Positions 26,301 through 34,690 of a stretch of DNA of 57,864 bases are shown here, piece by piece (position 1 is the first letter of the stretch; every line of letters begins with the position of its first letter). The notes under the pieces are model-generated. The model was not told the origin of the DNA. It saw only the letters and a list, made by a program, of their open reading frames with translations, and made no database searches. Source of the DNA: a bacterium. GTDB lineage: Bacteria > Pseudomonadota > Alphaproteobacteria > Sphingomonadales > Sphingomonadaceae. Both the position numbers and the translations under genes were made by a program. Location of the stretch: contig JAVBXL010000116.1 of assembly GCA_030824575.1 (NCBI GenBank), forward strand, positions 1 to 57,864, in the 5' to 3' direction.

Positions 26301-27090
26301 CGGTTCGGCGCGGTTCAGTTTCGCCGATAATGACCTCTTGGTGTCGAGCAGCACGGGTTTCACTAGATCGGCGCGTAGCGACACCAGCACACGCTTCGAA
26401 GCCGGCAAGCAGGCCGGCCCTGACACGATCGAGCATTTCCTCGGTGGCGGTGCCGAAGGAAAGGCCGCCATGGCCCATTGGCTCAAGGGCGGGTTCGAGA
26501 TGGACCGCCAGGGGAATTGGCGGCTGAAACCGCAGGTCGCCGACACGCTCGAACGGGATGTTCAAGCAATTATGGCTCAAACCGGATGGTCGCGGAATAT
26601 CACTCGTCGCGCGGAGGACAGCACCACTATGGGAACCGATGTCGGTCTTTCGGTTTCAGCAAGCGCGCAGCGCGGGTCCTCCAAGGGTGGCGGAAAAGGG
26701 AGCTCGGCATCTCTTTCCGGCGGCGCGGGCGGTTCGTTAGGTTTCGCAGGCAGCGACCGCGGAACAACTTCAGAGAATGCCGACGCTACACTAGACATAG
26801 TGAATTATGACGTGAGAGGAGCCGTAGCTTCCGCAGAACGCGCGGCATCTCGCTCGCCCAATCCGGAGCAAGCTTTTACACGAGTTCTCTCCGATCAGTT
26901 GCTTGGCGACCGTGGATTGCGGAACCGGTACCTCGAGAACGCTGATTCCGCGCGTGGGACAGCCGATATTACCGGACCCCTTACCTCGATCGAGCAATCG
27001 TCAGTCCTAGGCAGCGGCAGATTTTCGGATGATCTCGCTAACGGCCCGTTTGATGGTGATCCAAAATTCAAGGAGCGGCGGGATAAATGA
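23359..27090 (+). CDS. traG: TraG, mating-pair stabilisation and pilus assembly protein
   Basis: The 1243-residue protein starts 8 bp after traH. It has an N-terminal signal or anchor, several membrane helices within residues 1-470 (VVVIATIGIAVGATLTAI, MLFMIPIALLFILTPINL, LGLFVFVALWGVIDAGIY) and a long polar, Gly/Ser/Arg-rich periplasmic tail. F TraG is ~940 residues, so the tail is about 300 longer. The N-terminal half works in pilus assembly and the tail in mating-pair stabilisation and exclusion recognition. The stop is only 16 bp before the duplicated target site of the IS5 element, so the gene escaped disruption. Confidence 0.9.
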   Translation: MMRRILRPAVTAAALLAASPAFAVDTSFYTYDGFAETVDAFRLVAMIFADPRYETLVVVIATIGIAVGATLTAIRGQGMGLVAFGFQMLVGIGLFVGMIATTGTVHVYDKVRNAYQPVGGVPNLLVLVAGTTNLMERALVETIDDNTLDPDSKIEFGAGGHTFDLFFNAVAPRGPMTDTFLDATIKDYVRQCYPVARVSPAYGIDDDKLFRTTTDLPAAFAAMAGPATFSTVYTAADKGGTTKSCDESWQYISDRLSDPTLFDDYTRQVCLRTGFDATDANQLTRCRAQLGEVGGMMMGSPLSLQAFMTDVLLGNTVGDVLFEDSPATAARVMANRAVMSSGLATMSVANEWMPTIRAVVFGIMLFMIPIALLFILTPINLRVMSFALGLFVFVALWGVIDAGIYQLTLGRAMGALAEMRSNANGANAWLLAPSSAQKALAIFGSFRTAAAGLAGAFVFTVFRFSGNVFTAFTSGALGVQGQGTAAASPMGTAEGRASALEAQASALGTSARRGASSSFGDFGERSTFGANRSFGAASTMLGERNSGVPGVPAFGMGGIDAARELGGLAPALVNGDLSNPATQRAVRANATTAAFQQFAEKDALRALGTTYFGSGQAGERAFAAFSQHLVQWRAFGDQRAYDMMQQGATRAFERGGYSPKDAALKASGVIAQASADPTFAKLTANAFDQEAMLRNDITSAQVQVGAMEGRRDFAGNKVAGIERGNVATEQAHRTGTNQGQRDAAGMLGLSVQETSRRIGFINALAGEARSSAITQLSRATGRNEAQVEHALETYNASTQLGTADGATAEAGREGTSVYGRTRETAGFDFAERAGKLDAQREVGRDGTRSAARIGEERRQSDNFGFAEGAEAAGVSTREAARLDSFIRTLAGTAGNQVDMADGGAGGIADRARNERTSRIVDNQRLTRMQGLLRANGITMTKKQLAMSQNGDLAMNVTPEVAGQLRRAGLINDSQYGAIAGGGSARFSFADNDLLVSSSTGFTRSARSDTSTRFEAGKQAGPDTIEHFLGGGAEGKAAMAHWLKGGFEMDRQGNWRLKPQVADTLERDVQAIMAQTGWSRNITRRAEDSTTMGTDVGLSVSASAQRGSSKGGGKGSSASLSGGAGGSLGFAGSDRGTTSENADATLDIVNYDVRGAVASAERAASRSPNPEQAFTRVLSDQLLGDRGLRNRYLENADSARGTADITGPLTSIEQSSVLGSGRFSDDLANGPFDGDPKFKERRDK

Positions 27091-27110
27091 AACTATTTCA
27101 TATCATCTAG

Positions 27111-28303
27111 GGAACCCCTGAGCAAGTAGGCCTTGCAGAGGCAATGATGGAATGATTCTCTTCGCAAAAGGAGGGCCGCATTAAGCAGGGTCGTTTTTCA
27201 GGGATTGGGATTTCACGGCCACGCAAACAGACGCGGCTGGCGGTATTTCTGGATCAGATGGCGGCTGTGGTTCCGTGGGAGCGGTTCGAGCAGTTGATCA
27301 TTGCGCATTACCCGGTGGTGGGGCGGGGGCGTCGTCCTTATCCGTTGCGGTCGATGCTGAAGATCCATTTCATGCAGCAATGGTTTGGCCTGTCCGATCC
27401 AGCGATGGAAGAAGCGCTGTGGGAGACGCCACTGTTGCGGGAATTTGCAGGGCCTCGACTTCGAGGGCGTACCCGACGAGACGACGATCTTGAAGTTCCG
27501 GCATTTGCTTGAGAAGCATGAATTGAGCAAAGCGCTGTTTGACGAGATGACGGCGGTTTTGACCGAGCGCGGTTTGCTGTTGCGCCAGGGCACGATCGTG
27601 GATGCGACTTTGATCGCCGCGCCGCCATCGACCAAGAACCGCACGAAGTCGAGCGATCCCCAGATAAAGCAGACCAGGAAGGGCAATCAATGGTATTTCG
27701 GCATGAAGGCGCATATCGGCGCAGACGCGGCTTCGGGCTGCGTGCATTCGGCCGAAATGACATCGGCCAATGTGCATGATAGCGTGGCGACCGATGCCTT
27801 GCTTTACGGCGAGGAGGAAATTGCCTTTGGCGACAGCGCCTATGCCAGCAATGAGCGTTCGCTCGAAGCCGATCGAACCGAAGCCGACGTCGTCTGGGCC
27901 ACGCCCTTCAAGCGCAAGAAGGGCCAGGCCCTGACCGATGAACAGCGCCGGATCAACCGGCTGACGTCTTCGTTCCGCTCCAAGGTCGAGCATGTCTTCC
28001 GGGTCGTCAAGCGCCAGTTCGGCTACACCAGGACCCGTTATCGCGGACTGTACAAGAACAACCAGCAGATTTTCTGCCAGCTCACCCTGGCCAATATCTA
28101 CATCATGCGCGAGCAATTGGCCTGAACTGCAGGCTAATTGCGCCCGCAGAACGGGAAACGGCCCGGAAAACAGCCAAATACCGACGGAAATAGGCCGAAA
28201 ATCCACAATATTGGCCAAATTCGCGCACCGCAAGGAGCGCGGCGCGGCAAAGCTCACCGTTGACGCCGCACGACGCCCAATTCTCTACCTGCGCAGAGGT
28301 TCC
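27111..28303 (+). mobile_element. Complete IS5-group insertion sequence (1193 bp)
   Basis: The ends are inverted repeats: the left begins GGAACCCCTGAGCAAGTAGG and the right, on the minus strand, begins GGAACCTCTGCGCAGGTAG, an imperfect repeat of about 20 bp. The size is almost that of IS5 itself (1195 bp), the encoded protein is an IS5-group DDE transposase, and a CTAG duplication flanks it. It separates the end of traG from the convergent membrane-protein gene. Confidence 0.92.
27180..28125 (+). pseudogene. IS5-family transposase, reading frame shifted near 27455
   Basis: The first frame encodes WERFEQLI through WETPLLREFAG. The second continues LDFEGVPDETTILKFRHLL and carries the catalytic set D (IVDATLIAAP), D (FGDSAYAS) and E (KVEHVFRVVK). 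Joining them needs a +1 shift at GGGCCTCGAC, equivalent to one extra C. A single inserted base is the simplest reading, though programmed frameshifting occurs in some IS families. No ATG gives the conserved N-terminus; the frame is open back to ATT 27180, five bases after AGGAGG, so an AUU start is possible. Otherwise ATG 27258 starts a shorter product. Confidence 0.75.
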
Positions 28304-28706
28304 CTAGATATCGCCAGTGGTTGGGCGAGCGAGGATCGAGGGGGTCGGCCATCGGGTCGAGGTATCCACCAACGGAGCGCTTCGGAAACAACTCGTCATG
28401 AGATGGCTCGACCCATTCCCAGCCGTAATATTCCATCCACGCCGGTACAAAGCGCACTCCAAGAACCATCAAAGCGGTGAACGGATAGAGGGCGATATTG
28501 AGATAGCCGGCCACCGCGGTCGAATAAGCATCGTCGAGAACTGGGCTCCAATAGGAGGCGAGTTTGCCCGTCCAATAGATAGCGATGCTGGCCCACCAGA
28601 GTTTCGCATACCAGGGGCGCCACAGCCAGGCCGATGCTCGGGGCCGCGACCGCACAGCGCTCGCGTCCAATTCTGCCTGTTCGCTCATGACGTCGACTGG
28701 GCCCAT
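28254..28706 (-). CDS. Membrane protein of unknown function, last residues changed by the IS
   Basis: The 150-residue product starts at ATG 28706 behind AAAGGA; ATG 28688 (MSEQ) is an alternative. It has hydrophobic segments (WWASIAIYWTGKLASYW and IALYPFTALMVLGVRFV) and a C-terminus with many Pro and Trp residues. Codons up to HWRYL are native; the remaining 16 residues are read from inside the IS5 element. Removing the element and one CTAG copy restores HWRYLDDMK followed by a stop, so only about four native residues were lost. No family is recognised. It is convergent with traG, and an exclusion-type role can only be guessed from position. Confidence 0.6.
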   Translation of the reverse strand: MGPVDVMSEQAELDASAVRSRPRASAWLWRPWYAKLWWASIAIYWTGKLASYWSPVLDDAYSTAVAGYLNIALYPFTALMVLGVRFVPAWMEYYGWEWVEPSHDELFPKRSVGGYLDPMADPLDPRSPNHWRYLGNLCAGRELGVVRRQR

Positions 28707-28860
28707 GCCGGATCCTTTCTGCCGTGGAGAATACCATCGGCAAGGAAAGATTGGAATCCCGTCATGGCGAACTTCGGCTCCAATTCACGTCCTATGGTCA
28801 TTCCCTTGGCGAGCGGCCGACCGCCCTTTCCCACTTCTCTCCTCACCCTGGAGTGGTCTG

Positions 28861-29322
28861 TTGTCGAGTTGCCTGATCCTCGGAGACAGCATCGCGATCG
28901 GTGTCGCCGCAGCGCTGCAGATCCTTCATTTCGGAGGGTGCGATGTCCTGGCGCGGAACGGGGCCTCTGTCGGGTCAATAGCGGCAATGGCACCTTCAAT
29001 CGGGTATCGCCAGGTCGTTGTCTCAGCAGGCTCCAATGATCGTCTGAGCCCGTCGCGTGCACGCGACCTTGTCACACTGCGACGTAAGCTGTGGGGCGCA
29101 AAGGTTACGTGGATATACCCTCGGCAGCCGACGCCTGCATGGGATGTGTATCGCGTGGCGCGGCGTTTTGGCGACCGGACGGTCGATATAAAAAGCGCCG
29201 GCTCGAGGGACGGTGTCCATCCGCGAAGCTATATCGCGGTGGCACGCGCAATCCTTTTCCAAGCGGACCGGGCTAATTTTCAACAGTCGCGCTGGCGATC
29301 GGTGGGCGGGACGATGCGATAA
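28861..29322 (+). CDS. Small SGNH-hydrolase-like protein
   Basis: The ~153-residue product probably starts at TTG 28861 behind GGAG. It shows the SGNH blocks: CLILGDSIAIG (Ser in GDS), RNGASVGSI, VVVSAGSNDRLS (Gly and Asn) and RDGVHPRSY (Asp and His dyad). Such proteins hydrolyse esters, including acetyl groups on carbohydrates or peptidoglycan. Next to a conjugation locus a wall-modifying role is plausible, but no substrate is indicated. It is divergent from the membrane-protein gene. Confidence 0.65.
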   Translation: MSSCLILGDSIAIGVAAALQILHFGGCDVLARNGASVGSIAAMAPSIGYRQVVVSAGSNDRLSPSRARDLVTLRRKLWGAKVTWIYPRQPTPAWDVYRVARRFGDRTVDIKSAGSRDGVHPRSYIAVARAILFQADRANFQQSRWRSVGGTMR

Positions 29323-29351
29323 CGCCATCAGCGTTGACGTTACCTGCCCTG

Positions 29352-30104
29352 TTAGCGCCGAAGGAGATCGGTGAAGGCGATCTGTCCATCAAAGAGCGCC
29401 CGCACGATCAAATAGGCGCGCTGCGCGTTACCATAAGCCCGCCTCACCCCCTCGACATGTTCATGGGCGGTCGATCGCGATACGCCGAGAATATTGCCGA
29501 TCTCCCGGTCGGTCTTTCCCCTTCCGACGAGGACAAGCGCTTCCATCTGTCGCGGCGTAAGGTCCGGTACAACGGTATCCTCAAGCCTCAATTTCTTCCG
29601 CATGATCCGCCTGGCTGCTTCGAATGCAAATGTACCGCACAGTTGGGCGATTGGCAGTGCGTTTTCGTGGAGTTGGTCGAGCGATCGCGCCGCGAAGGAG
29701 CATGTTCCCTGATATTCACCGGGCAGATGCACAGGCACCGTGAAACCAGCGCCAAGGCCGAAGCCGATGGCTTCCGAAAGAGTCTGCTTGTGACGGGGCG
29801 TCAGACGGATGATGTCTCCGACGTCGTGCCACGAGAAGCCATTGACGGTCTTGGTACTTGCAAGATGGATAGGATCCTCCGCGAAATATGCGCGCTCGAG
29901 GACATGGGATACCCAGTCTTCGTTATAGGTCGATAACCGGATTGCTCCTTGCGGCGGGCACGTCAGGTCAACATGGTGGCCCATCGCAAACTGCGAGAAC
30001 CCGAGCATATTGGTGACCCGCCTTAGGGCTTCATTTAAATCGTCTTCGGTCAGAACCGAGCGAAAGGCCTTAAGGAAGTGGTTCAGATCCAGTTTGGTCA
30101 ACAT
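29352..30104 (-). CDS. LuxR-type regulator with autoinducer-binding domain
   Basis: The ~250-residue protein has an N-terminal LuxR autoinducer domain (YNEDWVSHVLERAYFAEDPI, LSEAIGFGLGAGFTVPVHLP) with the expected Trp/Tyr/Asp region, and a C-terminal LuxR HTH (LTPRQMEALVLVGRGKTDRE, then IGNILGVSRSTAHEHV). The frame is open to 30185; ATG 30104 behind AGAAGGG is preferred. No luxI-type synthase is present. The gene is convergent with the SGNH gene and close to the transfer genes, so population-dependent control of transfer, as by TraR, is possible. Confidence 0.82.
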   Translation of the reverse strand: MLTKLDLNHFLKAFRSVLTEDDLNEALRRVTNMLGFSQFAMGHHVDLTCPPQGAIRLSTYNEDWVSHVLERAYFAEDPIHLASTKTVNGFSWHDVGDIIRLTPRHKQTLSEAIGFGLGAGFTVPVHLPGEYQGTCSFAARSLDQLHENALPIAQLCGTFAFEAARRIMRKKLRLEDTVVPDLTPRQMEALVLVGRGKTDREIGNILGVSRSTAHEHVEGVRRAYGNAQRAYLIVRALFDGQIAFTDLLRR

Positions 30105-30225
30105 AACGGCAGACCCTTCTAAAAGGAGGAATGCCTCTCGAGCCCTCTCCTGAACCGTGTACTTTTGAGCGAAAATCTCTTTCATTTCGTCGCAGGCCGA
30201 GTCTTCCCGATACCGCTAACTAGAT

Positions 30226-30330
30226 GTGTTGTTCGCTAATTTCGACCAACAGCTCAAGGAACGTGGTTATCTCGCTATGGGCGGTCAGATCGTCGAAGCG
30301 ACACCGGTGGCCGCGCCAAAGCAACACCGC
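30226..30330 (+). pseudogene. IS5-family transposase fragment (central part)
   Basis: The frame encodes LFANFDQQLKERGYLAMGGQ followed by IVEATPVAAPKQ, matching the middle of an IS5-family transposase of a different group from the intact element (usual form GQIVDAxLIAAPKQ). The first catalytic Asp is replaced by Glu in VEAT. The sequence after about 30330 no longer matches and runs to a stop at 30414. It is a dead remnant beside the 3' end of the alkane operon. Confidence 0.65.
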
Positions 30331-30408
30331 GCCAGGATCCAGACCCTTTTTGATCAGCTATCGGGCAGTGTCGAGTTCGTGTATATCTGCCCGATGTGGG
30401 GAGCTTCG

Positions 30409-32097
30409 CTATGAAGCTCTGCCGGGCGCCGGATGCAGATCCAGGTCGCCTCCTGCAGTACCTTCGTCCAGCGATCCCACCTGCAGTTCCTTCACGACGA
30501 TCTCGCGGATGGCTGTCTTCAGCAGCTTCCCGGTCGCGGTATGCGGCAGCTCCTCGACGACCAGCACATCGTCCGGAATACTCCATTTGGGAATCTTACC
30601 CGTGTACAGTTCGACCATGTCCTGACGTGAGAAATTCATCTCCGGCTTGAGCTGCACGATGAGCACCGGGCGCTCGCCCCAGCGCTCGTCCGGCTTGCCG
30701 ACGACAGCGGCCTCTTTGATGGCCGGATGGGCCTGGGCGATATTCTCCAGCTCGATCGAGCTAATCCATTCGCCGCCGGATTTAACCACATCCTTGGTGC
30801 GGTCGACGATCTGGATAAAACCATCGGCATCCATGGTCACGACGTCGCCCGTGTCGAACCAGCCCTCTGCCGCGTGCGCCGGGCTGATGGGGCTGTTGTA
30901 GTAGCCGGCGGCGACCCAGGGGCCGCGCACGAGCATCGAACCGAAGCTCTTGCCGTCCCTCGCGATCGGCTCGCCATCGGCGCCCTTGATGCAGAACTCC
31001 ATGCCGAAAAGCGGCCGTCCCTGCTTGGCCTGCAGCGCCAGTTTCTGTTCGGCCGGTAGTCCTTCGTGCTTCGTCTTCAACGTCGCGGCGAGGCCGATCG
31101 GGCTGGTCTCGGTCATCCCCCAGGCGTGCCGGACCATGACACCCTTGTTCTGGAAGCGGCTGATCATGATCGGAGGTGAAGCGGAACCCCCGATCGCGAC
31201 GCGCTTCAGACTTGTGAACGATTGGGCGTGCGAGTCCATCCAGTCCAGCAGTGCGAGCCAAACGGTCGGCACACCGGCGGTAAATGTCACGCCTTCCTGC
31301 TCGAACAACTCATGCAGGCTGGCGCCGTCCAGCCTCGGCCCCGGCATAACAAGCTTGGCGCCGACCATCGGTGCCGCGAAAGGGACACCCCAGGCATTGA
31401 CGTGGAACATCGGCACGATCGGCGAGGCCGAATCCAGGGCCGAGAGTCCCAGCACATCGGGCAGCGCGCAGGTCATGGCGTGCAATACGCTGGACCGATG
31501 GCTGTAGAGCACGCCCTTGGGCTCGCCCGTAGTCCCGGAGGTGTAGCACAGGCCCGACGCAGTATTCTCATCGAGATCCGGCCACTCGTATTCGTCCGAT
31601 TCTCCCGCGATCAGTGTCTCGTAGCAGACGAGACCGGGAAGGATCTCGGATTTCGGCATATGGGCTTCGTCGGTCATGATGACGACGGCCTTCAGATCCT
31701 TCAGCCTGTCCGCCAGCACTTCGAGGATCGGCAGGAACGACAGGTCCGAGAAGAGGATCCTGTCTCCGGCATGCGCGATGATATAGGAGATCTGCTCTGG
31801 GAAGAGGCGCGGGTTGATCGTGTGGCAGACGAGGCCGGATCCGGACACGCCATAATAGAGCTCCATGTGCCGATAGCCGTTCCAGGCCAGTGTTCCGACC
31901 CGGTCGCCGTTTTCGAGGCCGAGGCGTCCGAGGGCATTGGCGAGCTTCTGCGCGCGCCTTGAAAGCTCGGCATAGGTATAGCGGTGGATCGGCCCTTCCA
32001 CCGTGCGCGATACGACCTCCGTGTCGCCGTGATAGGCCGCCGCGTGTCGCAGAATCGACGACACGAGCAGCGGCGAGTGCATCATCTGTCCAAGCAT
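30409..32097 (-). CDS. alkK: Medium-chain acyl-CoA ligase (AlkK type)
   Basis: The 562-residue cytoplasmic enzyme activates fatty acids to acyl-CoA with ATP. It has the AMP-binding signature [11 protein letters not shown] (~175-185), PMFHVNAWG, the [20 protein letters not shown] hinge region and the catalytic Lys in [17 protein letters not shown]. The start is ATG 32097 with GGAGGAA upstream; the open frame before it overlaps the dehydrogenase gene and is not used. It is the last gene of the operon, 26 bp after the acyl-CoA dehydrogenase. In the classic alk operon the ligase follows the dehydrogenases in the same way. DmdB-type ligases are close relatives and cannot be excluded. Confidence 0.88.
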   Translation of the reverse strand: MLGQMMHSPLLVSSILRHAAAYHGDTEVVSRTVEGPIHRYTYAELSRRAQKLANALGRLGLENGDRVGTLAWNGYRHMELYYGVSGSGLVCHTINPRLFPEQISYIIAHAGDRILFSDLSFLPILEVLADRLKDLKAVVIMTDEAHMPKSEILPGLVCYETLIAGESDEYEWPDLDENTASGLCYTSGTTGEPKGVLYSHRSSVLHAMTCALPDVLGLSALDSASPIVPMFHVNAWGVPFAAPMVGAKLVMPGPRLDGASLHELFEQEGVTFTAGVPTVWLALLDWMDSHAQSFTSLKRVAIGGSASPPIMISRFQNKGVMVRHAWGMTETSPIGLAATLKTKHEGLPAEQKLALQAKQGRPLFGMEFCIKGADGEPIARDGKSFGSMLVRGPWVAAGYYNSPISPAHAAEGWFDTGDVVTMDADGFIQIVDRTKDVVKSGGEWISSIELENIAQAHPAIKEAAVVGKPDERWGERPVLIVQLKPEMNFSRQDMVELYTGKIPKWSIPDDVLVVEELPHTATGKLLKTAIREIVVKELQVGSLDEGTAGGDLDLHPAPGRAS

Positions 32098-32123
32098 CAC
32101 ATTTCCTCCCAAGGAATTTCTGA

Positions 32124-33884
32124 TCAAAGCAGTTCGGCTTCGATATCCATCAAAGACGCTGCCCCGCTGATGATTGCCGCCTCCAGCCAGAGCGTCTGCG
32201 GCAGCACCCGCTCTGCGAAGAACGTCGCGGTCGCCAGCTTGCGGCGATGAAGCGGAGTCTGTCCGGTGGCCGCCTGGGCCGCCATCCGGACCCACACCCA
32301 GCCGAAGGCCACGAGTGCGAAAAGGCGCAGATAATCGGCGGCGGCAGCTCCGGCCTCCGCGGGCGCGGCTCGCGCCGCGAGAAGGTGGCGCGTCGTGGTT
32401 TCCAGGCGACCGAGCGCCTGGGCAGTGGCCTTCGTGATGACACCCGCTGCGGGTAAATCCGCAGCTGTACGCAGATCCTGCTCGATGAGCGCGAAAAAGC
32501 GCGAGGCCAGCGCGCCATCCTCCATCGGCAACTTGCGGCTGACGAGGTCGAGCGCCTGAACGCCGTTGGTGCCCTCGTAGATCTGCGTAATGCGCGCGTC
32601 TCGGACGAACTGCTCCATGCCCCATTCGCGGATGTAGCCGTGGCCGCCGAGCACCTGCTGCGAGGCCACGGCCGTCTCGAAGCCGAAATCGGTGAACGCT
32701 GCCTTCACAACCGGCGTGAGCAGTGCCACGAACCCGTCGGCTTCCCTGCGCGCGGCCTCGTCAGGATGCCGGGCGGCGATGTCCATTTGCATGGCGGTCC
32801 AGATCGCCAGCGCCCGGGAGGCATCGGCCAGGCTGCGGCCGGTCAGCAGCATCCTGCGTACGTCGGGGTGTTCGATAATCGCAACGGGACCGCGGGTGCC
32901 GTCTGAAGAACGGCCCTGAAGGCGCTCGCGTGCGTAGCCCGTGGCCTTCTGGTTCGCCGCTTCTGCGATGCCGAGTCCCTGGATGCCGACAAAAAGACGC
33001 TCGGCGTTCATCATCGTGAACATGGCGTTGAGGCCGCGGCCCGCCTCGCCGACGAGCCAACCGATCGCGCCGTCGTAGTTCATGACGCAGGTCGGCTGCG
33101 CGTGAATGCCCATCTTGTGTTCGAGCGACCCGACGGACATGTCGTTGCGCGCTCCGAGCGAACCGTCCTTCCCGATGAGGAACTTCGGAGCCAGGAACAG
33201 GCTGATGCCCTTGACCCCCTTCGGCGCGCCCGGCAAGCGCGCGAGGATCAGGTGGATGATATTGCCGCCGAAGTCATGGTCGCCGGAGGAGATGAATATC
33301 TTCGTGCCCTTGATCCGATAGGAGCCGTCGCCAACGGGCTCTGCCTTCGTTGTCAAAAGGCCGAGGTCGGTACCGGCCGCGGCTTCGGTGAGCGCCATTG
33401 CGCCAGTCCATTCGCCGGAGATCATCTTCGGCAGATAGGTCGCCTTGAGGTCCGAGTTCGCGTGGCGGGAGATCGCCTCCACCGCGCCTCGGGTGAGCCC
33501 GGGGAACAGGCCGAAGGACAGGTTCACGGAGGAGATCATCTCATCGACCAGTATCTGTACGACGCGCGGCAGACCCTGGCCGCTATATTCCGGATCGCCC
33601 GAAAGACCGGCCCAGCCGGCCTCTACGAATGCCCGATAGGCTTCGGGAAAGCCCTTCGGCGTGGAGACGGCCCCGTTTTCAAGCCGGCAGCCCTCCTCGT
33701 CGCCGGACCGGTTCAGCGGTTCGAGCACGCCGACGCAGAACTTGCCAGCCTCATCGAGAATCGAGACAGCGAGGTCCGCGTTGACGTCTTCGTGGCCCGG
33801 CAGCCTCCGCATCAGGCCGTCGAAGTCGAAGACCTCTCCGAGCAGGAAGGTTATGTCGCTGACAGGCGGTGCATAGGATGTCAT
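32124..33884 (-). CDS. Acyl-CoA dehydrogenase (FAD), long form
   Basis: The 586-residue flavoprotein introduces the 2,3-double bond in acyl-CoA, the first step of beta-oxidation. Visible features are the substrate/FAD block GAMALTEAAAGTDLGLLTTKAE, split by length as GAMALTEAAAGTD and LGLLTTKAE, the C-terminal LGGHGYIREWGMEQFVRDAR (GGHGY and RDA) and the catalytic Glu in QIYEGTNGVQALDL. The extra C-terminal ~100 residues are typical of the DmdC/FadE-like long subfamily. It lies between the broken fadB-like gene and the ligase. Confidence 0.9.
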   Translation of the reverse strand: MTSYAPPVSDITFLLGEVFDFDGLMRRLPGHEDVNADLAVSILDEAGKFCVGVLEPLNRSGDEEGCRLENGAVSTPKGFPEAYRAFVEAGWAGLSGDPEYSGQGLPRVVQILVDEMISSVNLSFGLFPGLTRGAVEAISRHANSDLKATYLPKMISGEWTGAMALTEAAAGTDLGLLTTKAEPVGDGSYRIKGTKIFISSGDHDFGGNIIHLILARLPGAPKGVKGISLFLAPKFLIGKDGSLGARNDMSVGSLEHKMGIHAQPTCVMNYDGAIGWLVGEAGRGLNAMFTMMNAERLFVGIQGLGIAEAANQKATGYARERLQGRSSDGTRGPVAIIEHPDVRRMLLTGRSLADASRALAIWTAMQMDIAARHPDEAARREADGFVALLTPVVKAAFTDFGFETAVASQQVLGGHGYIREWGMEQFVRDARITQIYEGTNGVQALDLVSRKLPMEDGALASRFFALIEQDLRTAADLPAAGVITKATAQALGRLETTTRHLLAARAAPAEAGAAAADYLRLFALVAFGWVWVRMAAQAATGQTPLHRRKLATATFFAERVLPQTLWLEAAIISGAASLMDIEAELL

Positions 33885-33902
33885 TGTTCTGTCTTTCTCT
33901 CG

Positions 33903-34690
33903 TCAGTTGCGCAGCGGCTTGCCGGTCGCAAGCATGTGCTTCACGCGGGCCACTGTCCCCGGCGTCCCGCACAGGGCGATGAACGCGCGCTTTTCCATCG
34001 CGGTAATCTCGTCCTCGCCGACCGGCTTCAGCGGATCGGCGCTGACACCGCCCGTCAGGGTGTCGATCAGGGCAATGCCCACGACCCGATCATGCGCTGT
34101 GGCGCGACCGGCTATCACCTCGCTATCCAGCAGGTTGCGGATGGCGGGCGCTCCCGATAGACCGGCCAACGCGATCTTCGGCCTTTCCGGAGCCGAGTAG
34201 CCGGGCACGAGATCCAACGCCTTCCGCTTCGCATCGGCGAGCAGTCGGTCCCGGTTCATGGTGATACCGTCGGTTACCCTCAGCAAACCGAGATTGCGCG
34301 CCTCGAAGGCGCTCCCGGAGACCCTGGCCGATGCGATCAGATTGAAGGCGGCGATCGCGGGCGCCACAGGGCCGTGCGGTGCGGCTGTCAGTGCGTACTG
34401 CCTGATCAACATCTCCTTGCAGCCGCCCCAGCCGGGGACGACGCCGATCTTCGTCTCGACGAGACCGATCGACGCCTCGGCATGCGCCTGGATTGCACTG
34501 CAATGGAGCAGGATCTCGCAGCCGCCGCCGAACGCCATCCCCGCGAGTGCGCCGACGACCGGGAACGGGGCATATTTGATCGCCCTGAAGGTAGCGTGAC
34601 CCCGATCGATGAAGGCATTGCCAGATGGGCCGCGATGCCGGAACCCATAACGCCCGCGCCGATCACGGCGGCTTCGGCAATCACCCTCAT
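33903..34690 (-). pseudogene. 3-hydroxyacyl-CoA dehydrogenase / enoyl-CoA hydratase with large internal deletion
   Basis: The gene starts at ATG 34690, overlapping the thiolase stop (ATGA), with the NAD-binding start MRVIAEAAVIGAGVMGSGIA. Just after IAAHLA the sequence jumps, out of frame, into the enoyl-CoA hydratase part (NAFIDRGHATFRAIKYAPF, then GMAFGGGCEILLHC) and continues to KHMLATGKPLRN. The join lies near 34617. Full-length FadN-type proteins are ~700-800 residues with the dehydrogenase first, so roughly 450-550 codons are missing. Neither activity should remain in an intact form. The C-terminal frame may still be translated, but without a proper start. Confidence 0.85.

Larger units (their letters stand above)
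27107..28307. repeat. CTAG target-site duplication flanking the IS5 element
   Basis: CTAG occurs at 27107-27110 and again at 28304-28307, directly outside the element ends. Four-base YTAR-type duplications are the rule for IS5-group insertions. An intact duplication means a recent or undisturbed transposition. Confidence 0.85.

Noticed and set aside
32097..32625. N-terminal extension of the acyl-CoA ligase frame
   Set aside because: It lies inside the acyl-CoA dehydrogenase gene; ATG 32097 has a strong ribosome site and the correct family N-terminus.
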